This document shows, in pieces, positions 31,845 to 40,985 of a stretch of DNA of 48,401 nucleotides (position 1 is the first letter of the stretch; each line of letters starts with the position of its first letter). The position numbers and the translations under genes are program-made. The stretch is from a virus, in IMG/VR virus record IMGVR_UViG_3300015264_000010, positions 1 through 48,401 of that record. One strand, given 5' to 3'. The notes beneath the pieces were generated by a model that made no database searches, had not been told where the DNA came from, and saw only the letters and a program-made list of their open reading frames with translations.

Positions 31845-32219
31845 CTAGCCCCCCTCGTTGTACGTGACCTCAACGACGTTAATCGTCACGTCGTAATAGT
31901 TGGCAAGCATGCGGTCCGTATAGGCGATGTCATAGTACGTGCCGAACATCCGACGGCCCCGATTGTCGCGCACGAGCACCGTTTGCCCAATCCAGCTCTT
32001 AAGCGTGTCGATGTTGGCGTCTGACACGTCGCGCAAAACGAACGTCTGCTGTCCTGCCACGCCTTCCGTGGAGATCGAGCGGTATCGACCTCCGGCGAAC
32101 CCCTGCACAGAGCCCTCGGTCTTGTAGTCCCGAGAGCGGCCACGCCCCGTGTACGCGCTCACGCTGGCCCCTGTCGCAACCAGGTTGACCCATGTGTATG
32201 CGAGCGAAACGGCGACCAT
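31845..32219 (-). CDS. Minor tail protein, distal-tail-like (124 aa)
   Basis: Beta-rich protein (GSVQGFAGGRYRSISTEGV, VLVRDNRGRRMFGTYYDI) directly after the tape measure, where distal tail proteins are usual. The ATG is preceded by GGAG with GTTTAAAC (32221-32228) filling the gap; this site also contains the tape measure stop codon. Confidence 0.68.
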   Translation of the reverse strand: MVAVSLAYTWVNLVATGASVSAYTGRGRSRDYKTEGSVQGFAGGRYRSISTEGVAGQQTFVLRDVSDANIDTLKSWIGQTVLVRDNRGRRMFGTYYDIAYTDRMLANYYDVTINVVEVTYNEGG

Positions 32220-32220
32220 C

Positions 32221-32228
32221 GTTTAAAC
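32221..32228. promoter_or_regulatory. GTTTAAAC at the tape measure stop / distal tail start
   Basis: Minus-strand order is GGAG-C-GTTTAAAC-G-ATG. The site also contains the TAA stop of the tape measure gene. Confidence 0.8.
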
Positions 32229-35200
32229 GCTCCGTCCTGCGGCAACGATCCCGCGTCCCGACCCCCGGATGTAGCCGCCCACGCCGGGCGCAACCTTCTT
32301 GACCTCGTCAATAAGCTCCTCAAGCTTATCGATAAGCTCGCCAACACCCATGCTCTTCAAGCCTCTGGACTCTTCCGGCGTGAGCACGGCTTCCGGCTTG
32401 CCTGAACGGTTAACCCCGACGCTGCCGGGTTGCAACCAACCGCCATCGTCGTATGTGGGTAGAACGCCACCTTGGTTGTATGCCCAATGCACGTGATTAT
32501 AGTGCGCGGCCATGAGGCTAGGGCTGTAGCTGTGGTTCTGTCCATGCCAGACCGTTTGACCGCCAGCCGGACCGTAGATCAACTCAAGCGTCTTGCTGCC
32601 ATAGTTCTTCTTGATCCAGTTGAAGATATCCATACTGGGGGTCATGTCGACCGCGCGGCCCTTGTAGTGCCACGAGTTCTTGGCGTGGTGGCCACCTGTG
32701 GTGCTGTAGAACGCAATCGAAGGGAACGCCTTGCGGAGCACGCTTTCCTGCCACGCCCACCCTTGACCGTCACTGATCTTTAGGTCGCCAGGCTTGCCAA
32801 GAACGCTCGTGCCGGGGCTGTTACCTCCACCCGAGTGGTTGCCGATGACGATATTCTTGACGCCGGTCATGAGCGTTTCAACGGCCTTGTGCACCATGTC
32901 GTTGAGCCACGGGGCTTTAGCGAGGTTCTTAGCTCCCTCCGCGATGTTGCCAATGGTCTTAAGCGGACCATCAACCATGCTCGACAGGTCTTCCCACCAC
33001 CCGGACAGCGTGCCGACGATCCCACCCCCTGCTAGCGCCTGACGCGGGACGATGCCACCTCGGGCAAGTCCAAGGGCCTGCTTGACCCCGTGAACGCCTC
33101 CCGACCGGGCTACAGCGTTCATGCTGTCCACGAACGCCGGGCCTACCGCGCGAGTCCACTCCGGGCGCATGACGGCTTCACCTCCTGACAGCGCGAGCGC
33201 GCCACCCGTGGGACTGGTGAACATGTGCACGTCGCTGCCGGGCGTGTATCCCGGCAGCACGCCACCCGTGGCAAGTTTGGGGATCGGCGTAATCGGCGAT
33301 ACCCCGACCTTGGTGGCGATGCTGTTGAACCCCGCAATGATCCCGTCGTCAATGATCGTGTTAACCAAGATCTTGATCGGGGCTTTGACGATGTCCGTTA
33401 CCTTTTGCCATGCCGCCTTTACCGCGTTGACGCCGGTTGTGAACGCGTCGGGAATCGTTTTGGTGATAAACGTCTTGATGGGCTCGAAAATGTGATCTTT
33501 GATCCAGTCCCATTCGATCTTAATCCCGCGCTTCATGTCCGCCCACACGGCCTTAACATGGTCCTTGAGCCATGTCCACGCCGGACCGAACGTTTTCTTA
33601 ACCCAGTTGAGCGCGGGATTTAGGATGTGGTCCTTGATCCAATCCCACTCAATCTTGATGCCGCGCTTCATGTCAGCCCACAGCGCCTTGACGGTATCTT
33701 TAAGCCACGTCCAAGCGGGACCGAACGTCTTTTTCAGCCAATTGATGATCGGCTGCAAGATGTGGTCGTGAATCCAATCCCATTCGATCTTGATACCTCG
33801 CTTGAGATCGTTCCACATTGCCACGACGTGGTCCTTTATCCACGTCCACGCTTGCGCGAATTCTTTCTTCAAGAAGCCGACCACAATGTCAAAGATCTTC
33901 TTGATACCGTCCCACGTCTTGCTGATGAACGACTTGATGCCGTTCCACGCCGGGACGATGACGTCTTTCCACAGCGCCGTAAACGCCTTGCCGAGAAGGA
34001 TTAGGGCAATCTCAATGGTCTTGTAGATGATCTGAATCGCGACCCAAGCAATCCGGATGGCGAGGTGAATGCCCTCCCACGCGGGCTTGATGAACACTTT
34101 CCACAGCACGTTGAACACCGGGCCAAGAACCGTCTTGACGACGCTAACGATAGTGTCAAATATGCCCTTGACGATCCCCCACGTCGTACTGATGACGGTC
34201 TTGATACCGGACCACACCGGGCCGATAAGGTTTTTCCATAGCCAATTCCACGCGGCGGCAAACGCACCCTTGATGTAATCAATGGCCTTGCCGAACACGG
34301 AGTTTTGGATGTCTGTCCATACCTTGCTGACGGTGGCCTTGATGCCGTTCCATACGTTGCCGACCGTAGTGCCGAAGTCGGTCCACGCCTTCTTGAAGTT
34401 TCCGGACAGAAGGTCACCGATAATCTTGAACACGCCGGACAGATACGCCCATGCCACCTTAACCGCGCCGACGATAAGGTCCCACGTGACCTTGAACTCC
34501 GTACCGAGCGCTTTTAGGTACGTCTGTACGGTCGGGCTCTTGAACAGCTCGACAAGTTGGTCCCACACCTTTTTCATGGCGGGCCACGCGGTATTGACAA
34601 ACCAATCCGTTACCGCACTGATGGCTTTCTTGATGTTGGCCCACGCGGTGTTGACGAAATCGTGAAACCACTTGTTCTTGTTATACAGCAGCACCAAGCC
34701 ACCGACGAACAACGCGATAGCTGCGACAATGAGCGTTATAGGAGCCGTAAGGATGCCTAGCGCGACGTCAAGCGCGCTCGTGGCGACTGTCGCCTCACCC
34801 TCAGCTACCGTCATGGCTTCCGTGGCTACCGCAGCGCCACCAAACACCTTGGTCAACGTCCCAAGCGCGCTCGACACACCGCTAATCGCAGATACGGCGT
34901 TGGATACGACCGTGATGCCCTTGAACGCTGCGACAAGTAGATACACGGCTGCCGCGAGCTTGGCCACCGTGTCAGGGCTGAGCTTGGCAATCTGCCCGGT
35001 TAGGTCAACGAGCGTCTTGAGTACCGGCCCCCCAAGACCTGAGATGCCCACCCCGAGGTGGCCAATCACGGTGACGAGGTTTTTGACCAGTTGCTCAAGC
35101 AACGGCGCGTTCTGCTTGACGTAATCCGTGAATACCTGAAAGTCCTTGCTGCCCTTGAGGTTCGTGGCCCACTTGAGGAACTGATCGGACACGTCCTTGA

Positions 35201-38200
35201 TTGCCTTAAGTACCGGCCCTTGGAACGGCTCGAATGCCACGATAAGCGCCGCAACGCCCTTGCCGACGTTTATGAGCGCGTCCCCGAACGTCTTGATGCT
35301 GCCTTGTGTCGTCCGCGTAAGGAACGCACCAAAGCCTTTGATCTGTGGGCTGTCGAGCGCAGCGAACGCCTTAGTGACCAACCCGCCGATGGTGTTGCCA
35401 GTGTCACTGATGAACTTGATAAGGCCCGTCTTGACGTTTCCGGCCGCGCCGAGGACGCTCTTCTCAAGCCCTGCTTGGATGGCCGGAAGGATACCGGCCC
35501 CTGCCGCGTTGCTAGTCTGTGCCTTGACCGTCTGCGAGAACTTGTTCCAAAACTTCGCAAAGTCGATCTGCGCTTGACCGATGCCTTGCAACGCGGTCTT
35601 GAGCTTATTGGCGGCATCGATGCCGACCTGTGACGCGTTCTTACGCGCCTTGGCGAGGTTGTCTTCGGCGGTCTTTACCTTGTCTTGCGCGTCAGCTACC
35701 GAACGACCTGCGGTTTCCGCAGCTCGCGATGCGTTCTCACGCGCCTTAGCCACCCCGTCCTCAGCGGCTTGAATCTTCCGTGAGTTGGAGGTGGCTACAT
35801 CGGATTGATGCTGGATAGCCTGAGTGACCTTGTCCTGTGCGTCCTTGACACGCTTAGTGCCGTTCTCTTGAACCGTGACTTGCTGCTCTTGCGCGCGAAT
35901 GACTGCACGCTCGGCGTCGGACAGTTTCCTAGCGTTCTGCGCACGTACCTGCGCTTGCCGTTGCTCGGCCTTAGCGATATTGTCTTGCGCAGCCTTAAGC
36001 TTTCGTTGATTGGCGTACGTGACATCGGCTTGCCGTTGCTGCGCACTGGCGATGTTATCTTGTGCGTCGCGAACCTTCTTGGCGTCCTCGGCGATAGTGC
36101 GAGATTGCGATTCTCGCGACTTGGCTAGCTTGTCTTCGGCAGCTTGAATCTTGCGCGCGTTGTCCTCAGCCAAGCGCACTTGGGCTTGCTGCGCCGCAGC
36201 AACCTTCTGTAGCGCGTCGACAATCTTCTTTTGGTCTTGTTCGCGCTGCTCGGCTGCCTTGTTCTGTGCGTCGGTAAGGTTCTGGTCGGCCGTGGATATC
36301 TTGCGGCTGCTCTGCTCAGCCGCTTGTGCGGCCTTGTCACGCGTGTCGGCTAGCTTCTGTTGCGCGCCAGTGATGTTCTTAGCGCCGTCAAGCTCAGCCT
36401 TGGTTTGGGCCTGCTGTGAACCGGCAAGCGCCTCTTGAGCCTTTTGGATGCGCTCGTTATTGGCGATTGCGGTATCGCTTACACCCTGCCGGGCGTTCTT
36501 GAGGTTCTTCTCCGCGTCCGCAATCTTGCCAACGCTGGCGGTTACTTGCTGCTGTGCCGACAGGACTTGCTTGGATTGCGCGTTGCGTTGCGCCGCGAGG
36601 TCTTTGCCCCGGTTGACCAAGTCCTCATAGTCGAGCTTTTGCTGTTGGACCGCTTCCGCCGCGTTGTCCTTCTCGGCTTGAGTGGCTTTCTTATCCGCGC
36701 GGACCTTAGCAAGGTTCTCTTCCGCGAGTTGGATACTCGTAAGCGCCTGTTGCTGACTAAGCGCGTTCTGACGCACGCTCAAGCTCAGGTCGCGCATCTG
36801 CGTTGCGTAGTCCTTACGCGCTTGCGTTAGCGCGTTCTGAGCGTCCTTACTAGACCGTTGCGCGGCGGCTAGCGCTTGCTCTGCGGATTCGACACGCTGA
36901 GCGGCTTGCTCGGCGGACTGTGCAGCCTGACGACGGGCGTCCACCACGCCGCGCTGAGCGTCCTTGACTCGCTGCGCGGCCTGAACCTCGGTGTCCGCAG
37001 CGTTCTTCTCTGCGTCGGCCACTCCCTGTTGCGCGTCAGCAATCGCACGCGCCGAATCCTTGGCCTGTTGTTCCGCAGCCTTGTGCGCGTCGACAATCGC
37101 CTGTTGGGCGTCAGCCACCTTACGGGCGGAAGCGACCTGGTCATCGGCCGCTTTCTCCTGCGCGTCCTTGACGTTGTTCTGCGCTTCGATGATCTTCTGT
37201 GCAGCGTCTTTAGTGGACTGGACAACATCCTCTTGCGCACGCTTGAGATCGGCTTGCGCCCCGGCAACAGCCTCCACAGCGTCCTTCTCGCGCTGCGCGT
37301 TGTCCACAAATACTTGTTTGAGACCTTCTTGCGCCGCTGTTACTGCCTTAGCTGCCGCTTGCGCCGCTTCGGCTGTGTCGTGCTGAGCCTGCCGGTAGTT
37401 GTCCTGTGCGTCAGTAACGCCCTGGATTGCGTCCTTGACTGCCTGTGCTGCGTCAAGCTGAGCCTGTTTGTAGTTTGCAGTAGCGTCGGTAACGGCCTGT
37501 TGGGCATCCCGCTCTTCACGTGACGCCTGCTTGGTGACGTCTAGCACGTTCTGTTTGGCGCTAACAACGTCTTTGGCTGCTTGGGTTGCGTCGTGTGCCG
37601 CTTGCTTCTCGACGTCACCAACGTTTTGCTCAGCGGTCAAGACCTGTTTCATTGCGTCGGCTACCGCGCGTGCACCGTCCTCGCGCGCCCGCTGCAAGTC
37701 CTTCTCGGCGTTCTGAACGCCCTTGAGCGAAGTGGCTACCGCAGCGTTGGCAGCCTGTTGAGCTTGAGCTGTCTGCGCCGCAGCCGCGTCGGACGCAGCA
37801 AGCGCCTTGGACGCGTCGCCGACGCCGAGAAACGCAAGCTTGAGTACGCCGATACCGGCTGCCGCGCCAGCCACAGCCCCTGCCATGGCCCCACACGCAG
37901 CCACCACAGCCGCAGCCGCCGGAGCGGCAGCAGGGGCAATACCCGCAAGCGCTAGCGGGATGACCCCGATGCCTTGCCCTGCGTTGCCAGCCGCGCTGTT
38001 GACGCCTTCAAGCTTGCTTATGGCGCTTCCGGTGTCCGCGTCGACCTTGACCTTTACGTTCTTGCCGTCAAGCTTGTCGGTCTCACGCTTGAACGCGGCT
38101 AGTTCTGCCGCAGCCGCGCCCGCGTCGACACGAATCTGTACGTTCGCGTCCTTCTTGCTAAGCTCATCAAGGTCGGCTTTGATGCGCGTGATCTGCGCTT

Positions 38201-39038
38201 GTGCAAGACTTGGATCGATGTCTATGCCGACCTTAGCGTTACCGAGGTCTGCAAGTTCCTTCTTGAGCGCGGCGAGCTTGAGTTCACTGTCTGTTGTGTC
38301 CGCGTTGATCTTGACGTCGGGGAGGTTACTTAACGCCCCCTCGATCGTCGCCTTGAACTTCTCACTGAACTTTCCGGCTGCGTCCGACGCAGACGCGGTA
38401 TCAACGTTGACCTTGACGTTGACGTCTTTGATCTTGTTGACCTCTTCGGTAAGGTGCTCAAGACTGGCTTGCGCTGCGCCCGCGTCAACCTTGATGGCGA
38501 TGTTGGCGCTCTCAGAGCCGAGTTTATTAAGCTCAGCACTGATCTCCTGGACTTTGGCAAGCGCTGCCGACGAATCGATGTCGACACCGACGCTCTTGCC
38601 GGACAGCTCCTCAAGCTTGGTCCGGAGCGCGGCTATCTGTTGCTGTGCCGCTGACGTGTCGGCATTGATATTCGGCGATGGGAGGTTTCGGAGCGCGCTG
38701 TCAACTGCGCGTTTAAACGACTCCGAGAACTTGCCCCCGGTGTCCGCGCCTTGTCGAGTGCTCGTGCTGTCGTCCGGGCCGACCTTGGTGTCCTTGGTAC
38801 TGTCCTGAGTAGACTTCTTGAAGCCCTCACCGAACGTCTTGCCGCTTTCAACGCCAGCCTTGGCCGTTGTCTGCGTTACCCCCCGCATTGCGGCGTCGAC
38901 GCTTATCGTTTTGTTCATGCCCTCGGTGAGGGCCTTACCTGCCGCTTCGCCAGCCTTGGCCGCGTCTTTGGCAACCTCCGCGTTTGCCCCGGGTGGCAAT
39001 GCAAGCGTTAGTTGAATGAATGCTTCGCCTAGTTGCAT
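32223..39038 (-). CDS. Tape measure protein with C-terminal M15-like peptidase domain
   Basis: At 2271 residues this is the largest gene; at ~0.15 nm per residue it implies a tail near 340 nm. The N-terminal ~450 residues contain a duplicated ~125-residue module (INADTS... and INADTT...). A very long Ala/Gln/Lys coiled-coil region follows, then hydrophobic segments (LIVAAIALFVGGLVLLY) and Trp-rich repeats. Near the C-terminus a zinc peptidase signature (WHYKGRAVDMTP, HYNHVHWA) could open the cell wall at DNA entry. ATG 39038 has AAGGGG 5 nt upstream; GTG 39044 is too close. A GTTTAAAC lies at 38711. Confidence 0.93.
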   Translation of the reverse strand: MQLGEAFIQLTLALPPGANAEVAKDAAKAGEAAGKALTEGMNKTISVDAAMRGVTQTTAKAGVESGKTFGEGFKKSTQDSTKDTKVGPDDSTSTRQGADTGGKFSESFKRAVDSALRNLPSPNINADTSAAQQQIAALRTKLEELSGKSVGVDIDSSAALAKVQEISAELNKLGSESANIAIKVDAGAAQASLEHLTEEVNKIKDVNVKVNVDTASASDAAGKFSEKFKATIEGALSNLPDVKINADTTDSELKLAALKKELADLGNAKVGIDIDPSLAQAQITRIKADLDELSKKDANVQIRVDAGAAAAELAAFKRETDKLDGKNVKVKVDADTGSAISKLEGVNSAAGNAGQGIGVIPLALAGIAPAAAPAAAAVVAACGAMAGAVAGAAAGIGVLKLAFLGVGDASKALAASDAAAAQTAQAQQAANAAVATSLKGVQNAEKDLQRAREDGARAVADAMKQVLTAEQNVGDVEKQAAHDATQAAKDVVSAKQNVLDVTKQASREERDAQQAVTDATANYKQAQLDAAQAVKDAIQGVTDAQDNYRQAQHDTAEAAQAAAKAVTAAQEGLKQVFVDNAQREKDAVEAVAGAQADLKRAQEDVVQSTKDAAQKIIEAQNNVKDAQEKAADDQVASARKVADAQQAIVDAHKAAEQQAKDSARAIADAQQGVADAEKNAADTEVQAAQRVKDAQRGVVDARRQAAQSAEQAAQRVESAEQALAAAQRSSKDAQNALTQARKDYATQMRDLSLSVRQNALSQQQALTSIQLAEENLAKVRADKKATQAEKDNAAEAVQQQKLDYEDLVNRGKDLAAQRNAQSKQVLSAQQQVTASVGKIADAEKNLKNARQGVSDTAIANNERIQKAQEALAGSQQAQTKAELDGAKNITGAQQKLADTRDKAAQAAEQSSRKISTADQNLTDAQNKAAEQREQDQKKIVDALQKVAAAQQAQVRLAEDNARKIQAAEDKLAKSRESQSRTIAEDAKKVRDAQDNIASAQQRQADVTYANQRKLKAAQDNIAKAEQRQAQVRAQNARKLSDAERAVIRAQEQQVTVQENGTKRVKDAQDKVTQAIQHQSDVATSNSRKIQAAEDGVAKARENASRAAETAGRSVADAQDKVKTAEDNLAKARKNASQVGIDAANKLKTALQGIGQAQIDFAKFWNKFSQTVKAQTSNAAGAGILPAIQAGLEKSVLGAAGNVKTGLIKFISDTGNTIGGLVTKAFAALDSPQIKGFGAFLTRTTQGSIKTFGDALINVGKGVAALIVAFEPFQGPVLKAIKDVSDQFLKWATNLKGSKDFQVFTDYVKQNAPLLEQLVKNLVTVIGHLGVGISGLGGPVLKTLVDLTGQIAKLSPDTVAKLAAAVYLLVAAFKGITVVSNAVSAISGVSSALGTLTKVFGGAAVATEAMTVAEGEATVATSALDVALGILTAPITLIVAAIALFVGGLVLLYNKNKWFHDFVNTAWANIKKAISAVTDWFVNTAWPAMKKVWDQLVELFKSPTVQTYLKALGTEFKVTWDLIVGAVKVAWAYLSGVFKIIGDLLSGNFKKAWTDFGTTVGNVWNGIKATVSKVWTDIQNSVFGKAIDYIKGAFAAAWNWLWKNLIGPVWSGIKTVISTTWGIVKGIFDTIVSVVKTVLGPVFNVLWKVFIKPAWEGIHLAIRIAWVAIQIIYKTIEIALILLGKAFTALWKDVIVPAWNGIKSFISKTWDGIKKIFDIVVGFLKKEFAQAWTWIKDHVVAMWNDLKRGIKIEWDWIHDHILQPIINWLKKTFGPAWTWLKDTVKALWADMKRGIKIEWDWIKDHILNPALNWVKKTFGPAWTWLKDHVKAVWADMKRGIKIEWDWIKDHIFEPIKTFITKTIPDAFTTGVNAVKAAWQKVTDIVKAPIKILVNTIIDDGIIAGFNSIATKVGVSPITPIPKLATGGVLPGYTPGSDVHMFTSPTGGALALSGGEAVMRPEWTRAVGPAFVDSMNAVARSGGVHGVKQALGLARGGIVPRQALAGGGIVGTLSGWWEDLSSMVDGPLKTIGNIAEGAKNLAKAPWLNDMVHKAVETLMTGVKNIVIGNHSGGGNSPGTSVLGKPGDLKISDGQGWAWQESVLRKAFPSIAFYSTTGGHHAKNSWHYKGRAVDMTPSMDIFNWIKKNYGSKTLELIYGPAGGQTVWHGQNHSYSPSLMAAHYNHVHWAYNQGGVLPTYDDGGWLQPGSVGVNRSGKPEAVLTPEESRGLKSMGVGELIDKLEELIDEVKKVAPGVGGYIRGSGRGIVAAGRSV
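33511..33900 (-). repeat. 135-bp tandem repeats inside the tape measure gene
   Basis: Copies begin at 33511, 33646 and 33781, exactly 135 bp apart. Each encodes a 45-residue unit with KIEWDWI, FGPAWTWLKD and WADMKRG. The DNA copies are diverged, so the repeat is old and kept at protein level. Confidence 0.85.
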
Positions 39039-39052
39039 TGCCACCCCTTGCG

Positions 39053-39825
39053 CTAAACGCTGCTGTTGGCTTCCATCTCGCGGACCAAGGCGATTCGCTC
39101 GCGCCGTGCCTCGCGTGCTCGCTCTTCCGCGTATCGAACATTGTCTAGCGCGTCATCAAACTCTTGTCGCTGCTCTTGCTCCATGTGTTCGACGATGTGT
39201 GCGTATGTCCAATCAAGAAGCAAGATGAGCGGCAGGCTGTCTACAAGTTCGGCGCGAGTTCCGCAACCCCGTCCGTACCCGTGTCGAACGAGACAACCTG
39301 AATACTCTTGCTCGTGGTCTGAGAAGACCCCGAGGAGTGTTGCGACGTAGGCGTATCCGCTTTTCCCGATTCACCACCTGCCGCCGCGATGACGTTGCCG
39401 ATGGCGGATTCCAGCTCACCCGGGTTCAAGCCCTCGTCGCTGGCGCTGACCTCATCCATGAAGTCCTTGAAGCGGTCGCGCTCACCCGGCTTGAGGAGGA
39501 CCATTGCGGTGTCGTACAGGGTGGCAAGCATCGCCATACCCGCCGCGTTGCGCTTGTCTTCGATGTCCTTGCGGCGGGGGTCGTCCTCCGGCATGCGCGA
39601 CGGGACCTTGACGTTTGCGGCCTGCTGAGCCTTGGCGAACTGCATCATCTGCCAAGACGTCCCGACGCGTCGGCATTCGAATTCTTCGTCATGGATGACG
39701 AGGACAAGACCGTTGCTGGGAGGGGTTACCACGTCACCCTCAACCGCGCCGTTGCCGTTCGCACTGTCCTTGCTGCGCAGAGCGGCAAGCTCTGCCTCAA
39801 GCCGTTCGATGTCCTGAGTCGCCAT
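39053..39825 (-). CDS. Tail assembly chaperone, long form made by -1 frameshift (257 aa)
   Basis: The upstream frame contains a canonical in-phase G GGA AAA heptamer (39361-39367, minus strand). A -1 shift there gives a frame open to TAG at 39053-39055, adding ~102 residues (LLGVFSDHEQEYSG, then LLLDWTYAHIVEHM) to 155 of the short form. This is the lambda gpG/gpGT arrangement that fixes the ratio of two chaperones coating the tape measure. The extension ends 15 bp before the tape measure start. Confidence 0.82.
39241..39825 (-). CDS. Tail assembly chaperone, short form (gpG-like, 194 aa)
   Basis: This is the unshifted product, starting at ATG 39825 after GAGGGG. The core (LVLVIHDEEFECRRVGTSW, then QFAKAQQAANVKVP) is typical of actinophage G-like chaperones; the tail after the slip site is Ser/Thr-rich. 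It sits between the major tail protein region and the tape measure. Confidence 0.82.
   Translation of the reverse strand: MATQDIERLEAELAALRSKDSANGNGAVEGDVVTPPSNGLVLVIHDEEFECRRVGTSWQMMQFAKAQQAANVKVPSRMPEDDPRRKDIEDKRNAAGMAMLATLYDTAMVLLKPGERDRFKDFMDEVSASDEGLNPGELESAIGNVIAAAGGESGKADTPTSQHSSGSSQTTSKSIQVVSFDTGTDGVAELAPNL
39361..39367 (-). promoter_or_regulatory. Programmed -1 frameshift site GGGAAAA
   Basis: On the minus strand the codons read tcG GGA AAA, matching X-XXY-YYZ. Slippage moves ribosomes from the gpG-like frame to the extension frame. Confidence 0.8.
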
Positions 39826-39847
39826 GACCCCTCTTTCCTAGGGTGGT

Positions 39848-39876
39848 GGCCCGGTACTCGCCGTGAGTACCGGGCC
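39848..39876 (-). other. 12-bp perfect hairpin between Acb2-like gene and tail chaperone gene
   Basis: GGCCCGGTACTC (39848-39859) pairs with GAGTACCGGGCC (39865-39876) with a 5-nt loop. There is no U-tract in the direction of transcription. It probably stabilises or attenuates the message after the highly expressed major tail gene. Confidence 0.65.
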
Positions 39877-39882
39877 GATGTC

Positions 39883-40089
39883 CTACAGGAGAGCGCGAAC
39901 CGCGCAATCCTTTGCTTCGAGCAACTTGCGGAGCGCAACCGTACGCTCGGGATTCCTTGGGACGTTGTCCACAACCCAATGTGCTGTGTCGTGGAACATG
40001 CGGGAGGCGTGCTTAAGATTCTCCGGAAGATGCGCGAACTCGAAGAACTTGAGCATTGGTTCCGGAGTACCGTCGTTATCGCCGCGCAT
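39883..40089 (-). CDS. Acb2/Tad1-hairpin-like small protein (68 aa)
   Basis: The second half has the helical hairpin pattern of the Acb2/Tad1 family: FHDTAHWVVDNVP followed by NPERTVALRKLLEAKDCAVR (compare A..I...CP.SRE...A...LE.A..WA.A.IA). Known members bind cyclic nucleotide signals of CBASS or Thoeris defence. The start overlaps the major tail stop as TGATG, so it is translated with an abundant structural protein. An alternative start is ATG 40056. The call is by pattern only; other two-helix proteins could look alike. Confidence 0.55.
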   Translation of the reverse strand: MRGDNDGTPEPMLKFFEFAHLPENLKHASRMFHDTAHWVVDNVPRNPERTVALRKLLEAKDCAVRALL

Positions 40090-40634
40090 CAGGCGGTGTC
40101 GATGATGGACGTCCACGCACGGACGCCTCCGCCGACCACTTCGAGCCGGAACTCCATGGCCACGAGCGCCTTGGCCGGGGACTTGCGCCGCGCGATCTGG
40201 ACGTTGCCCGCCTGCACGCACTTGCGGAAGATCCAGCGCTCGGTCCCGTCGTCGCTGTTCCACCCGATCATGGCTCGGGTGGCGCTGCCGATCGCCGGAG
40301 GTTCGAACCGAACGACCGTGCCGGAAATCGTGGTCACGGTGCCGCCGTTGAACGCGCGCGTCAGGTTGTCCTTGGTCATCTCGGCCGCCGCGAACGTGAC
40401 CGTCTCGTTCGTGTTGCTCTGCTCGTAGCGGATCGGGGACAGCTCTTCGGCAACGTCGATCGCCTCGAAAGCGGGCTGTGACGCGAACTCGTGACCGGTG
40501 TCCGTGTAGCCGATGGGCAGCCACGCCGCATTCACGGTGGCCCACGGTGTGGTCAGGTCGGTCGGTTCCGTTGTGCCCACAGGGGCAATGTAAAGTAGGC
40601 CAGCGCCCACCTTGACTTTGGTCGGGTTACCCAT
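40089..40634 (-). CDS. Major tail protein
   Basis: The 181-residue beta-rich protein (VKVGAGLLYIAPVGT, WLPIGYTDTGHEF, TNETVTFAAAEMT) has the size, composition and position (upstream of chaperones and tape measure) of siphophage tail-tube subunits. Confidence 0.8.
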   Translation of the reverse strand: MGNPTKVKVGAGLLYIAPVGTTEPTDLTTPWATVNAAWLPIGYTDTGHEFASQPAFEAIDVAEELSPIRYEQSNTNETVTFAAAEMTKDNLTRAFNGGTVTTISGTVVRFEPPAIGSATRAMIGWNSDDGTERWIFRKCVQAGNVQIARRKSPAKALVAMEFRLEVVGGGVRAWTSIIDTA

Positions 40635-40636
40635 GG

Positions 40637-40984
40637 CTAGGTCAAGCCTTTCTTTGCAGCGTCAATGGAAGGTCGAATGAACGGCTGAGCGGGAACCCAA
40701 GAACCGGACCGCGTACGGTGCCCTTCCTCAACGGGTAGCACGTACTGTGTCGCGTCCTTGAGTGGTGGGTGCGGCTTGAGAACACCGATTCGGCGAGTGT
40801 CGACGCTAGGAGCATCGATCTCAAGATGGCGTTTCAGCGCGCCTGTCAACACCGGGACCGTGGCCTCTTGGAACTCAAGCGCACGTTTCGCACACCGGTC
40901 AAGCAACGCTTGTACTTCCGGTGTGGTCTTCAGCGCCTCGATAGCGGCGCTATCCACAGTGGTGATGACGCGGTAACCGGCCAT
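40637..40984 (-). CDS. Head-tail connector / tail completion protein (HK97 gp10-like)
   Basis: The 115-residue product has the gp10-like pattern: an N-terminal helix (RCAKRALEFQEATVPVLTG), LKRHLEID, then a Gly/Arg-rich segment (GHRTRSGSWVPAQPFIRP) ending in a helix. It sits between neck genes and the major tail gene. Confidence 0.7.
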   Translation of the reverse strand: MAGYRVITTVDSAAIEALKTTPEVQALLDRCAKRALEFQEATVPVLTGALKRHLEIDAPSVDTRRIGVLKPHPPLKDATQYVLPVEEGHRTRSGSWVPAQPFIRPSIDAAKKGLT

Positions 40985-40985
40985 G

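Noticed and set aside
32223-32228. GTTTAAAC explained as a consequence of Phe-Lys or Leu-Asn codon pairs
   Set aside because: The intragenic copies occur in different frames (FK versus LN), and half the copies are at gene boundaries, so codon preference cannot account for them.
33511-33900. Regular repeats considered as a CRISPR array
   Set aside because: The copies are diverged, directly adjacent and coding in the tape measure frame; there are no repeat-spacer units anywhere in the window.
37807-38808. Plus-strand frame of 333 codons, Ser/Ala/Leu-rich
   Set aside because: Antisense of the repetitive tape measure coiled coil; its composition mirrors the repeats.
39337-40428. Long plus-strand open frame of 363 codons
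   Set aside because: It is antisense to the tail chaperone, Acb2-like and major tail genes, which have good ribosome sites and recognisable products. High GC makes long antisense frames common.
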